Positions 51,438-60,210 of a stretch of DNA of 64,000 nucleotides are shown one piece after another. Source of the DNA: Phormidium tenue FACHB-886 (GTDB lineage Bacteria; Cyanobacteriota; Cyanobacteriia; Elainellales; Elainellaceae); assembly GCF_014764505.1 (NCBI RefSeq), contig NZ_JACXWX010000006.1, forward strand, positions 186,001-250,000, given 5' to 3'. The stretch's first letter is position 1, and each line of letters begins with the position of its first letter. The notes under the pieces were generated by a model. That model was not told the DNA's origin, did not search any database, and was given only the letters and a program-made list of their open reading frames with translations. The position numbers and the translations under genes are program-made.

Positions 51438-54068
51438 ATGATGATAGGCATTAATCGAAATAACCTTAGCTTTGGTGCAGCAGTGTTTGGTGTTGCACTC
51501 ATACTGCTGTTGGTCTTTCCAGAGTGGTGGAACTCTCTGTTAACGGTTAACGGGTTTATTCCCCATGGGCACTGCTATCTGTGGAAGCCGGGGCTGGTAT
51601 GGCTGCATGTCACCACAGATTTACTCATTGCCCTTGCCTACGTTGTTATCTCAGCAACTCTGGCTTACCTGGTCTACAAAACCCGCCAGCAAATCCCATT
51701 CCACTGGATGTTCTTGGCGTTTGGCACTTTCATTGTCGCCTGTGGCACCACCCACTTCATGGAGGTGTGGACGCTATGGCATCCGACTTATTGGCTGTCT
51801 GGAGCTTTAAAAGTAGTAACAGCGATCGCTTCTGTCACCACAGCCGCGATTCTGCCGCTACTCATTCCGCAGGCTTTAGCCTTGGTTGCCTCTGCCAAAC
51901 TTTCAGAAGAGCGACGGCTGCATTTAGAAACTGCTAACCATCAACTAGAGGCGCTGAATAGCCAGCTTAAGGAAGTTGATCAACTAAAGACTCAGTTCTT
52001 TGCAAATGTCAGTCATGAACTCCGAACCCCGCTTGCCCTTATTTTGGGACCGATTGAAAAGCTGCTTAAACAGGGAGCGCTGAATCAAGACGATCGTCGT
52101 GATCTAGAAATTGTCGATCGCAACGCTCGCCTATTGCTCAAGCAAGTCAACGATCTCCTCAATGTTTCCAAGCTGGAAGCGGGAAGGATGACGCCAAACT
52201 ACACGCTGGTTGACTTGGCTCAGCTCGTGCGCCTCACCGCTGCCAACTTCGATGGCTTGGCACAGGAAAAACACCTTGCCTTCACCATCGCTGCCCCAGA
52301 GTCTTTGCCCGCTCAAGTGGATGGAGCAAAGCTGCAACGAGTCCTTCTCAATTTGCTTTCCAACGCGTTCAAATTTACCCCCAATGGCGGCACAGTTCAC
52401 TGCAGCTTGAGCATCCGACAAACTGAGATTGCTTCAACTGGGGTTGCTTCAACTGATGCCTCTTTAACTGCTGCACAAGGTAGAGTAATTCTTTCAGTGC
52501 AGGATAGCGGTTTGGGTGTTCCTGTTGAGCTACGGGAAACCATCTTTGAGCGGTTTAGCCAAGGGGAAGGCGGCAGTACGCGTCGCTTTGGTGGTACGGG
52601 ATTGGGCTTGGCGATCGCCAAAGAATTTGTCGAACTACAAGGCGGCACGATTAAGGTGGCTGATGCACCAGAAGGTGGCGCTCAATTCACCGTTGAGCTA
52701 CCGCTAATGGCACCCGCTGGAGTGAATGTCACGAGTGACGCTGCCTCCACTGTTGAGTTAGGGGAGAGTGAGGACGTTGCAAGTCTGGTAGTCGAAGAAC
52801 TCCGCACGGTTGCACAAAGAAGCAATTCCACTCAGCAAGATGCAACTTCGAAACCCCTTGTGTTGGTGGTGGAGGACAACCCAGAGATGAATCAATTCAT
52901 CACAACTACGCTGGCAGCAGAGTATCGCACGATCACGGCTGCCAATGGGCAAGAGGGCTTGGAACGGGCAATCGCGCTCCACCCCGATCTGATTCTGAGC
53001 GATGTGATGATGCCGCACCTCAGCGGGGGGCAGCTCGTTCAGCAGATCCGAACTCATTCAGAATTAGATACCACTCCCGTTGTCATGCTAACGGCTAAAG
53101 CAGATGATGAGCTGCGCGTGCAGCTGTTGCGCCAAGGCGCGCAGGACTATCTAATGAAGCCCTTTTCTGTGGAGGAACTACAGGCAAGAGTCGGTAATTT
53201 GATTGCGATTAAGCGAGTCAGAGACTTGTTGCAACAGGAACTAGCCAGCCAGAATCACGATCTAGAAGCTCTAGTTGAGGAAGTGAGCCTGCGGCGACGA
53301 GAGCTAGAAATTGTTGTGAGTACCATCCAGCGGCAGGCAGAAGAGTTAGAGCAAGCCAACCGTTTGAAAGACGAGTTTTTGTCGATCGTCTCCCATGAGC
53401 TTCGCACGCCCCTCAATTCCATCTTGGGTTGGGCAGAGGCGTTGCGAACTCGCAAATTTGATGAATCCATTACCGCTCGTGCCTTAGAGACGATCGAGCG
53501 CAACGCCCGGCTACAGACTCAACTGATTGAGAACCTGCTAGAAATTTCCAGCCTCCTGCGCGGCGAACTACAGTTGAATAAGCATCCCGTTGACCTGCGA
53601 TCGGTAGTTGAAGCCGCGATTGAAGCCGTGCAGCCAGAAGCAACGGCTAAGTCTATTCGGCTAGGCTCTTACTTAAGCGATACAGTGGAACGAGTTTTTG
53701 GAGATAACGATCGGCTGCGGCAAATCGTGGGGAATCTGCTCTCGAATGCCGTTAAATTCACTCCGGAAGGGGGGCAGATTGAGATCCGACTGGAGCAGCA
53801 AAATGATGCGGCAAAGATTCAAGTCAGCGACACGGGACAAGGTATCCGGGCAGAAGATCTTCCCTACATCTTTGACTATTTCCGGCAGGCAGATAGTTCA
53901 AATACGCGCAAATATGGAGGATTAGGTTTGGGGTTGGCAATTGCACGCCAATTGGTCGAATTGCATGGCGGGGAGATTCAGGTCGAGAGCCAAGGGGAAG
54001 GACAGGGAGCTACTTTCATTGTGCTTCTGCCGCTAAGCGCACCCTCAACGCCTGTGTATGTACGCTAA
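51438..54068 (+). CDS. hybrid histidine kinase with ethylene-receptor-type sensor and two kinase cores
   Basis: An 876-residue membrane kinase. Helices at about 11-30, 52-80, 88-108 and 118-146 form an ethylene-binding-like domain: Asp61 in TTDLLIALAY, and Cys102 and His106 in ACGTTHFMEVWT match the copper ligands Cys65 and His69 of plant ETR1. A first HisKA/HATPase core (phospho-His193, FFANVSHELRTP; G box FGGTGLGLAI) is followed by a receiver (phosphoacceptor Asp522, LILSDVMMP). A coiled coil then leads to a second HisKA/HATPase core (His653, FLSIVSHELRTP; YGGLGLGLAI). Ethylene or light sensing is plausible, as for cyanobacterial Etr1, but not shown. The dual-kinase order is less usual. Confidence 0.93.
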   Translation: MMIGINRNNLSFGAAVFGVALILLLVFPEWWNSLLTVNGFIPHGHCYLWKPGLVWLHVTTDLLIALAYVVISATLAYLVYKTRQQIPFHWMFLAFGTFIVACGTTHFMEVWTLWHPTYWLSGALKVVTAIASVTTAAILPLLIPQALALVASAKLSEERRLHLETANHQLEALNSQLKEVDQLKTQFFANVSHELRTPLALILGPIEKLLKQGALNQDDRRDLEIVDRNARLLLKQVNDLLNVSKLEAGRMTPNYTLVDLAQLVRLTAANFDGLAQEKHLAFTIAAPESLPAQVDGAKLQRVLLNLLSNAFKFTPNGGTVHCSLSIRQTEIASTGVASTDASLTAAQGRVILSVQDSGLGVPVELRETIFERFSQGEGGSTRRFGGTGLGLAIAKEFVELQGGTIKVADAPEGGAQFTVELPLMAPAGVNVTSDAASTVELGESEDVASLVVEELRTVAQRSNSTQQDATSKPLVLVVEDNPEMNQFITTTLAAEYRTITAANGQEGLERAIALHPDLILSDVMMPHLSGGQLVQQIRTHSELDTTPVVMLTAKADDELRVQLLRQGAQDYLMKPFSVEELQARVGNLIAIKRVRDLLQQELASQNHDLEALVEEVSLRRRELEIVVSTIQRQAEELEQANRLKDEFLSIVSHELRTPLNSILGWAEALRTRKFDESITARALETIERNARLQTQLIENLLEISSLLRGELQLNKHPVDLRSVVEAAIEAVQPEATAKSIRLGSYLSDTVERVFGDNDRLRQIVGNLLSNAVKFTPEGGQIEIRLEQQNDAAKIQVSDTGQGIRAEDLPYIFDYFRQADSSNTRKYGGLGLGLAIARQLVELHGGEIQVESQGEGQGATFIVLLPLSAPSTPVYVR

Positions 54069-54102
54069 TCTATACCGCTAATCTATGTACGCCCCATATA
54101 CA

Positions 54103-54975
54103 CTAACTTGTTCTGTAGGCTCTTGGTGTCACGCCTGTGAGCTGTCGGAACTGCTTACTCAAATGACTGTGGCTGTTGAATCCACATAGGAAAGCAATAT
54201 CCATAATCGATCGATCGGTTTGTTTCAATAGATGCTTTGCCCGTTCTATTCGTTGCTGCAGTAAGTATTGGTAAGGCGCGATGCCGATCGATTGCTTGAA
54301 TAGATGGCTGAAATGAAACTGGCTCATTCCCAAGAGTTGAGCGAGATCAGCAAGTTTGATGTCTTGATCCAGGTGCTCGTTGATATATTCCAGGACTTGT
54401 GCAAGCTGAATTTGGGGTAATCCGCCTTCGTAAACGCAAAGATTAGGTTTGGCAGCTGCATATTGTCTGAGTAGATGCACTGCCAGGACATTGGTGAGTG
54501 AAGCAATGTAAAGCTTTCCGCCTAAATTCTCTTGTTTTAGCTCGGTCAGCAGCATCATGCCGATCGACTCGATCTGCGGATCGCGAGTTCGAAATTCGGG
54601 GATTAATTCCAGCCGATCTGCATCCAGCGAAAGTGCTTCTTGGGCAACCTGCTGGATAAAACGAGATGCGATCCGAATTTGCAAGTAGTGGTCATCTCCA
54701 TCCCAGCGGGCATAAAACGGCATCTTGGCGGGCGTGATAGCAATATCACCTTTCCCATACGGGCTAAAGTGAGTTTTGCCTCCCTTAATCTGCAGAAAGC
54801 GCACGGGACGGGAAGCCAGCGACAGACAGATCGCGTGTTCATCGGTGTAGTGAGTCTTTCCCTCACCGGATGAGTGCTGAAATTGCTCGACCAGAATGTT
54901 TTCCCAACCTCGGTTTTGGCTAGACAAGAGCGGCAAGCAGCCCGTTTCAGTCTGGTTGGTGGTTAGAGTGCCCAT
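54103..54975 (-). CDS. AraC-family transcriptional regulator
   Basis: A 290-residue regulator. The N-terminal about 185 residues are a cupin-like effector domain. The C-terminal 100 residues are the double helix-turn-helix: IKLADLAQLLGMSQFHFSHLFK, then RSIMDIAFLCGFNSHSHLSKQF, ending RQLTGVTPRAYR. No inducer can be inferred. It is convergent with the hybrid kinase and divergent from the reductase gene at 55138, which it might control across a 162-base spacer. Confidence 0.92.
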   Translation of the reverse strand: MGTLTTNQTETGCLPLLSSQNRGWENILVEQFQHSSGEGKTHYTDEHAICLSLASRPVRFLQIKGGKTHFSPYGKGDIAITPAKMPFYARWDGDDHYLQIRIASRFIQQVAQEALSLDADRLELIPEFRTRDPQIESIGMMLLTELKQENLGGKLYIASLTNVLAVHLLRQYAAAKPNLCVYEGGLPQIQLAQVLEYINEHLDQDIKLADLAQLLGMSQFHFSHLFKQSIGIAPYQYLLQQRIERAKHLLKQTDRSIMDIAFLCGFNSHSHLSKQFRQLTGVTPRAYRTS

Positions 54976-55137
54976 GAGGTAAACTCAGCGCGTCTAGTTC
55001 TGATTCTATTTGCTTTAGGACATCTCCTGCCGAAAAGCTGGAAAACTGACCGCAAGGGGCAAATCGAATTTAGGCGAAGCCTTATTACCTTCAGCTAAAG
55101 TTGCCAGTGTAGTCCTATTGCCGGGAGTGCCTCTTCA

Positions 55138-56358
55138 ATGTCTGATCGTTCCTATGATGTCGTCCTCTATGGCGCTAGTGGTTTTGTTGGCAAACAAACT
55201 GTGCAATACTTTGCCCGCCACACTTCCCCCGAACAGCTACGCTGGGCGATCGCCGGACGAAACCGTCAAAAGCTAGAAGCTATGAGAGCAGAAATTGGGA
55301 TAGCAGTAGATGTACTGGTTGCCGACAGCCAAGACCAGCAGGCGATCGATGCTATCGTCTCTCAGACGCGAGTGCTGCTCACCACAGCCGGACCTTTTGC
55401 TCTGTATGGCAATGCCCTTGTCGATGCCTGCGTCCGCTTTAAAACTCATTACGTGGATATCACTGGAGAAACGCCCTGGGTCAGAACGCTGATCGATCGC
55501 TACCACGCTCAGGCGGCAGCCGATGGCACTCGCATTATTCCCTGCTGTGGCTTTGATTCGGTTCCGTCTGATCTAGGTACTTATTTGGTTGTCCGTCGCC
55601 TGCAGCAGGAATGGGGAGTGCCTTGCCAGCAGGTGAATGCCTATTTTCAGATGTTTGGAGGCTTAAATGGAGGCACTCTGGCATCTGCTTTTAATCTGTA
55701 TGATTCCGCAAGCACAGGCCCGTTGGCCGATCCTTTTCTATTGAATCCGCCTGAATACCACAGTCAGCCCGCAATCGACCGCAACCGTGACCCCCTATTG
55801 CCGTCTTTTGATCCAGACCTCAATACCTGGGTTGCTCCTTTCTTTATGGGACCTGTGAACACGCGCATTGTGCGCCGCAGTAGTGCCCTCTACGACGGCT
55901 GGCAAGAACCCTATGGAGCCGACTTTAGCTATCAGGAGTATTTCAGGTTTGATGAACCGCTGGCTTGGCTGCAGGCAACGGGTATGACAGCAGGACTTGC
56001 GCTGTTTATGGGGGTTTTGCAACAGCCGCAGGTGCGATCGTTCCTGCAACCGCTGTTGCCCCAGCCTGGGAGCGGACCTTCAGAGCAGACAATGAACGAG
56101 GGCTGGTTTTCCTGTCAACTGGTGGGCACTGCGGCTGATGGACGCAAGATGCGAGGATTAATCCGGGATCAGGGAGACCCTGGCAACCGAGCGACGGTTA
56201 AGTTTGTTTGTGAATCAGCGTTGAGTTTGGCGCTGCAAACCGATGAATTGCCGGGTGGTACGGTGAGAGGAGGCATTTTAACTCCAGCGACTGGGCTGGG
56301 TGATGTACTGGCGGAACGATTGCGTGGGGCTGGAATGACTGTGAATGTGAATCCGTAA
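55138..56358 (+). CDS. saccharopine dehydrogenase-like / trans-acting enoyl reductase family protein
   Basis: A 406-residue protein. An N-terminal Rossmann fold (DVVLYGASGFVGKQTVQYFA) binds NAD(P), and GPFALYGNALVDACVRFKTHYVDITGE is typical of the saccharopine-dehydrogenase-like family. The later half resembles the trans-acting enoyl reductases of mycobacteria that act on lipid or polyketide chains. The substrate in cyanobacteria is unknown; lysine metabolism is unlikely. It is divergent from the AraC regulator. Confidence 0.85.
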   Translation: MSDRSYDVVLYGASGFVGKQTVQYFARHTSPEQLRWAIAGRNRQKLEAMRAEIGIAVDVLVADSQDQQAIDAIVSQTRVLLTTAGPFALYGNALVDACVRFKTHYVDITGETPWVRTLIDRYHAQAAADGTRIIPCCGFDSVPSDLGTYLVVRRLQQEWGVPCQQVNAYFQMFGGLNGGTLASAFNLYDSASTGPLADPFLLNPPEYHSQPAIDRNRDPLLPSFDPDLNTWVAPFFMGPVNTRIVRRSSALYDGWQEPYGADFSYQEYFRFDEPLAWLQATGMTAGLALFMGVLQQPQVRSFLQPLLPQPGSGPSEQTMNEGWFSCQLVGTAADGRKMRGLIRDQGDPGNRATVKFVCESALSLALQTDELPGGTVRGGILTPATGLGDVLAERLRGAGMTVNVNP

Positions 56359-56522
56359 GGGTGCGCTGGAGGATGTTTGGAAAGCTGTAATTTTTCTAGA
56401 CAAGGGACCACTGCCAACTTTTTGGGCTTGCCAGAACATTTAATGCTTTTCAAGCATCCTCTTGAGCGCTAAGAATTTTAGAGCGCTAAGAATTGCCCAA
56501 TTTGGCTCGCCGTTCGGCGGCC

Positions 56523-57449
56523 TCAACTATCCGTTCCCAATGCCCCCGGCGCACCTGTCAGCGATCGCTTCGGCGAACAGGTAAAAATCATAATCACCAG
56601 CGTCAGCACATAAGGCGCTGCATTAAACAGGTAATAGCCCTCCTTAATGCCGACCGACTGCAGCGCCGGACCTAATGCCTGTGCCCCGCCGAACAGCAGC
56701 GAAGCCCAAAGGCACTGAATCGGATTCCAGCGGGCAAAGATCACCAGCGCCACCGCCATCAAGCCCTGCCCGCTAGAGATCCGCTCTGTCCACAGTCCCG
56801 GATAGTAGAGCGACAGCGACGCCCCACCGATACCCGCTAAAAAGCTACCCGCCATCACGCTCAGCATCCGCACCTTGAACAGCGAAACTCCCATTGCCCG
56901 CGCCGCATCTGGGCTATCGCCCACCGCCCGGATAAACAAGCCCCAGCGCGTAGACTTAAAAAACCAGTGCATCAGCGGTGCGATCGCCACTCCCAGCAAA
57001 AACAACGGACTAATCTGCAATGCTGCCTGCAGCGCCGGGACGCTACTCCAACCGCCCAGGTCGATCGTCGGTAGCTGCAGCGCTTTCGGCTGGATAAAGG
57101 GCTTGCCAAAAAAGAACGCTACGCCGCTGCCAAAAATAATCATTGCGATGCCTACTGCCACATCGTTGACTCGCGGCTGCTGCGACAGCCAGCCGTGAAT
57201 TGCGCCCAGCACTGCCCCCGCCAGTCCCGCTCCCAAAACGCCAAGCCAAGGGGAGCCAGTGAGGTAAGACAGCCCATAGGCAGTCATTGCGCCTGTCAGC
57301 AGCGTTCCTTCCAGACCCAGGTTAATCTTGCCGCTCTTTTCAGTCAGACACTCACCCAAGCTCACAAACAAAAAAGGGGTACCGCCCCGCATCGTACCGG
57401 CTGCGATCGCCAGCGGCACACCCCACCAACCCACTGCTTCTGTTGCCAT
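56523..57449 (-). CDS. BMP-type ABC transporter permease (NupQ/YufQ-like)
   Basis: A 308-residue permease with eight to nine hydrophobic helices. It has the branched-chain/nucleoside transporter-like pattern GGTPFLFVSLGECLTEKSGKINLGLEGTLLTGA near the N-terminus. It pairs with the upstream permease to form the channel of a BMP-family importer, probably for nucleosides or related purines. It is the last gene of the three-gene cluster; no ATPase gene follows before the convergent reductase gene. Confidence 0.88.
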   Translation of the reverse strand: MATEAVGWWGVPLAIAAGTMRGGTPFLFVSLGECLTEKSGKINLGLEGTLLTGAMTAYGLSYLTGSPWLGVLGAGLAGAVLGAIHGWLSQQPRVNDVAVGIAMIIFGSGVAFFFGKPFIQPKALQLPTIDLGGWSSVPALQAALQISPLFLLGVAIAPLMHWFFKSTRWGLFIRAVGDSPDAARAMGVSLFKVRMLSVMAGSFLAGIGGASLSLYYPGLWTERISSGQGLMAVALVIFARWNPIQCLWASLLFGGAQALGPALQSVGIKEGYYLFNAAPYVLTLVIMIFTCSPKRSLTGAPGALGTDS

Positions 57450-57541
57450 ATCTATAAATTAGGGCTCTAAACTAAATCAGGACTTTAAACTGCTTGTGAA
57501 AAGGTTTGGAGAACCAGAGCATCTCCGGAACCACCCTAGAC

Positions 57542-58711
57542 TCAGCTAATGACTACGGGCTCCTGTTCGGGGCTGGCAGGCGGTGTAGGAGGGGATGCCG
57601 TCAGAGGTTTCTCCTTGAAGAAGGGAATCTTGCCGTACAGCGAATCGCTATACAGCACCACTAGGAAGACTAAGCCCTGGAACACCAGAACCGTGGCATC
57701 GGGCAGCCCGTGCGATCGCTGCAAAATGCCACCGCTCGCCAAAATGCCGCCGACTAATAGCGAAATCAAAATTGCTGCTAAGCCATTGTGCCGCGCTGCA
57801 AACGCTACCAGAATGCCGCCATAGCCATAGCCCACGTTTAGCGATTCGTTGGCGGCGCCCTGCACGGCTGCCACTTCCACCATGCCCGCCAATCCAGCGC
57901 AGCTGCCCGCCAAAAAACAAACCGCCAGCGTAAGCTTGCCCACGGGCAAGCCGGCGATCCTTGCTGCCCGAATATTGCCGCCTGCCGTTCGCGCTGCAAA
58001 GCCAAAGGTGGTGCGCTGCATTAGAAAATAGGCAATCACACAGGCGATCAGCCCGTATAGCAAGCCCCAATGCACCCGCGTTCCCGGAATATTGCCCAGC
58101 ATGAGTGCCTCTGGCAGCGGATACGTTGAAGGCTTGTTGAGCGAACTGGGGTCGCGCATCGGACCGCCCACTAGATGATTCAGCAGGGCGATCGCAATAT
58201 AGTTCAGCAGCAGACTGCTAATGGTTTCATTTACCGCACGGTAGTGCTTCAGCGCTCCCGCCGTCATGATCCACAGCCCCCCTGCCACCATCCCTGCGAT
58301 CGCCATTGCTACCTGTGCCAGCACAGGCGGCAGCGCCGTGCCGATCGCTAAACCAAAGGCAACGGCTGCCACTCCGCCTACTACCAGCGCCCCTTCATTG
58401 CCAATAATTACCAGCCCCAGCCGCGCCGGTAGCGCCGTACACAAGGCAGTCAGCATCAGCGGAGCCGCCCGAATTAGCGTGTTCTGGAACGTGCGCCAGT
58501 TGCCAAATGCTGCTTTCCAGATCGAGCCATAAACTGCGAGCGGGTTCTGCCCTACCGCTGCACAAAATACACCAAACAGCAGCAACCCCAGCAGGATTGC
58601 CCCAAAGGAAAGACAAATAGATTCGAGGGTTCTGCGCCAGCTACTCACTTTTTCATTCCTATTAAAAAGTTTGCCTGGAAATGAAGGAAATGAAATGGAT
58701 GCCTGGTACAC
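57542..58711 (-). CDS. BMP-type ABC transporter permease (NupP/YufP-like)
   Basis: A 389-residue permease. About nine helices are predicted, with the family segments GNEGALVVGGVAAVAFGLA and NETISSLLLNYIAIALLNHLVGGPM. The C-terminus has a Pro-rich tail. It begins 16 bases after the BMP binding-protein gene and ends 92 bases before the second permease gene. A start further in (after VSSWRRTLES) cannot be excluded. Confidence 0.88.
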   Translation of the reverse strand: MYQASISFPSFPGKLFNRNEKVSSWRRTLESICLSFGAILLGLLLFGVFCAAVGQNPLAVYGSIWKAAFGNWRTFQNTLIRAAPLMLTALCTALPARLGLVIIGNEGALVVGGVAAVAFGLAIGTALPPVLAQVAMAIAGMVAGGLWIMTAGALKHYRAVNETISSLLLNYIAIALLNHLVGGPMRDPSSLNKPSTYPLPEALMLGNIPGTRVHWGLLYGLIACVIAYFLMQRTTFGFAARTAGGNIRAARIAGLPVGKLTLAVCFLAGSCAGLAGMVEVAAVQGAANESLNVGYGYGGILVAFAARHNGLAAILISLLVGGILASGGILQRSHGLPDATVLVFQGLVFLVVLYSDSLYGKIPFFKEKPLTASPPTPPASPEQEPVVIS

Positions 58712-58727
58712 CCATTTCCAGCTTGAA

Positions 58728-59930
58728 TTAGCTAGCGATCGACCCGATCACGCCCTCAACTAGATAATCCATTTGCTCTAGCTTTGGATCGTTTTGCTTG
58801 AGTCCGGCTCCAGCAGAAATGACTTCTTTGCCAGTGTTGTCTTTCAAACCGCCGGTGTAAATAATGAAATTGCCTGCCATCAGCTGGTCTTTGGCAGCAT
58901 CTCCAGCTGTTTTGGCGTCGGCAGTGACGGCAGGTCCATAAGCCGAGAGTTTACAGAATCCTTCTTTTAAGCCGCCGCGCAGGATGTGCTGAATGCCGCC
59001 ATCCGAGAGCTTTTTGCCGGCATGGACTTCTTCTGCCAGCTTGGAGTAGATGTTTGTCCAGTCCCACTCGGCGCCAGTCAGGTAGCCTTTGGGGGCAAGG
59101 GCAGACTGGTTCGCGTGATAGCCAACGGTGTACATACCGCGCTTTTCGGCGGTTTCCATTACCACTTTGGGGCTGTCTACGTGGCAGGTGACGACATCGA
59201 TCCCCTGGTCTGCCATGCTGTTGGTGGCTTCGGCTTCTTTGATGGGCTCTGCCCAATTGCCCGTAAACACAACTTGAGTGGTGATATCCGGCCTGACGCT
59301 GCGAGCGCCCAACGTGAAGGCATTGATGTTGCGAAGTACCTGGGGAATGGGCTTGGCACCCACAAAGCCCAGCTTGCCGGATTTGCTCATTGACCCAGCA
59401 ACCACGCCCGCTACATACTGTGCTTCATCGATGTAGCCAAAATAGCTGCCCACGTTCTTGGGCGTTTTGCCTTCCTGGTAAAGCCCGCCTGCATGGAAGA
59501 ACTGCACGTCGGGATATTCGGCTGCCAGCTTGATAATGTGTGGATCGAAGTAGCCGAAAGACGTCGGGAAAAGGGCAACTGCGCCGTCGATGTCGATCAT
59601 GCTCCGCATAGTTTCGGCGACGGCGGTGGTTTCTGGAACGTTTGCTTCTTCAACCAGCTTCATCCAGGAGAACTTTTTGGCGGCTCCAGCGGCCCCCTCA
59701 GCGTGGGCTTGGTTGTAGCCGTAGTCATCTTTGGGACCGACGTAGATGAAGCCGATCGTGGTTTGTTCACCACCTGCGGCTGAACTACCTTCTGCGGCTG
59801 GGTTTGCCCCTGATGTGGCGGTGGAGGCGCAGCCGGTGCCATATTTTGCCGTTAGCCCAAAGGCGGTTGTAGCGAGTAGCCCCCGGATCACCTGACGACG
59901 AGACAAGCGGATTAACCTTTTGTGATTCAC
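58728..59930 (-). CDS. BMP-family ABC transporter substrate-binding protein
   Basis: A 400-residue exported lipoprotein-like protein. From GTG at 59930 the N-terminus is VNHKRLIRLSRRQVIRGLLA; SRRQVIRG resembles a twin-arginine signal, and a Cys lies in GTGCAST (lipobox-like). The BMP/PnrA domain runs from ETTIGFIYVGPKDDYGYNQA to the end, with the ligand-site pattern PTSFGYFDPH. Ligands of the family include purine nucleosides; some members use other compounds. AGGAGA 6 bases upstream supports this GTG; a frame from 60077 would add 49 unlikely residues. An ATP-binding subunit is not encoded nearby. Confidence 0.87.
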   Translation of the reverse strand: MNHKRLIRLSRRQVIRGLLATTAFGLTAKYGTGCASTATSGANPAAEGSSAAGGEQTTIGFIYVGPKDDYGYNQAHAEGAAGAAKKFSWMKLVEEANVPETTAVAETMRSMIDIDGAVALFPTSFGYFDPHIIKLAAEYPDVQFFHAGGLYQEGKTPKNVGSYFGYIDEAQYVAGVVAGSMSKSGKLGFVGAKPIPQVLRNINAFTLGARSVRPDITTQVVFTGNWAEPIKEAEATNSMADQGIDVVTCHVDSPKVVMETAEKRGMYTVGYHANQSALAPKGYLTGAEWDWTNIYSKLAEEVHAGKKLSDGGIQHILRGGLKEGFCKLSAYGPAVTADAKTAGDAAKDQLMAGNFIIYTGGLKDNTGKEVISAGAGLKQNDPKLEQMDYLVEGVIGSIAS

Positions 59931-60210
59931 TGCAACTCTCCTGCAAACTATGTGAACTGGCTCTTGGCTGATGTGAGAAACATCACAGCCCCGCATTGTA
60001 CTGAACCATTTGATACATTTACCGTTCATGGCAGACAATCTGCTTTTAGACAGATGCCATTTTTCTAAACTTTTCATAAGCGAAAAATATTCTGATTAAA
60101 AAGAATTGCTGATGTCATCCAAAAGTCTTGCTGATGTGATCCTCGAAACCATTTAGAGTGAGAGGATATACCAATTACCCCTTTAAAAACTCACGAGGTA
60201 TCTACCCTGT

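Noticed and set aside
59931-60077. 49-residue extension of the BMP binding protein
   Set aside because: It places unrelated residues before a well-formed signal peptide; AGGAGA supports the GTG at 59930.
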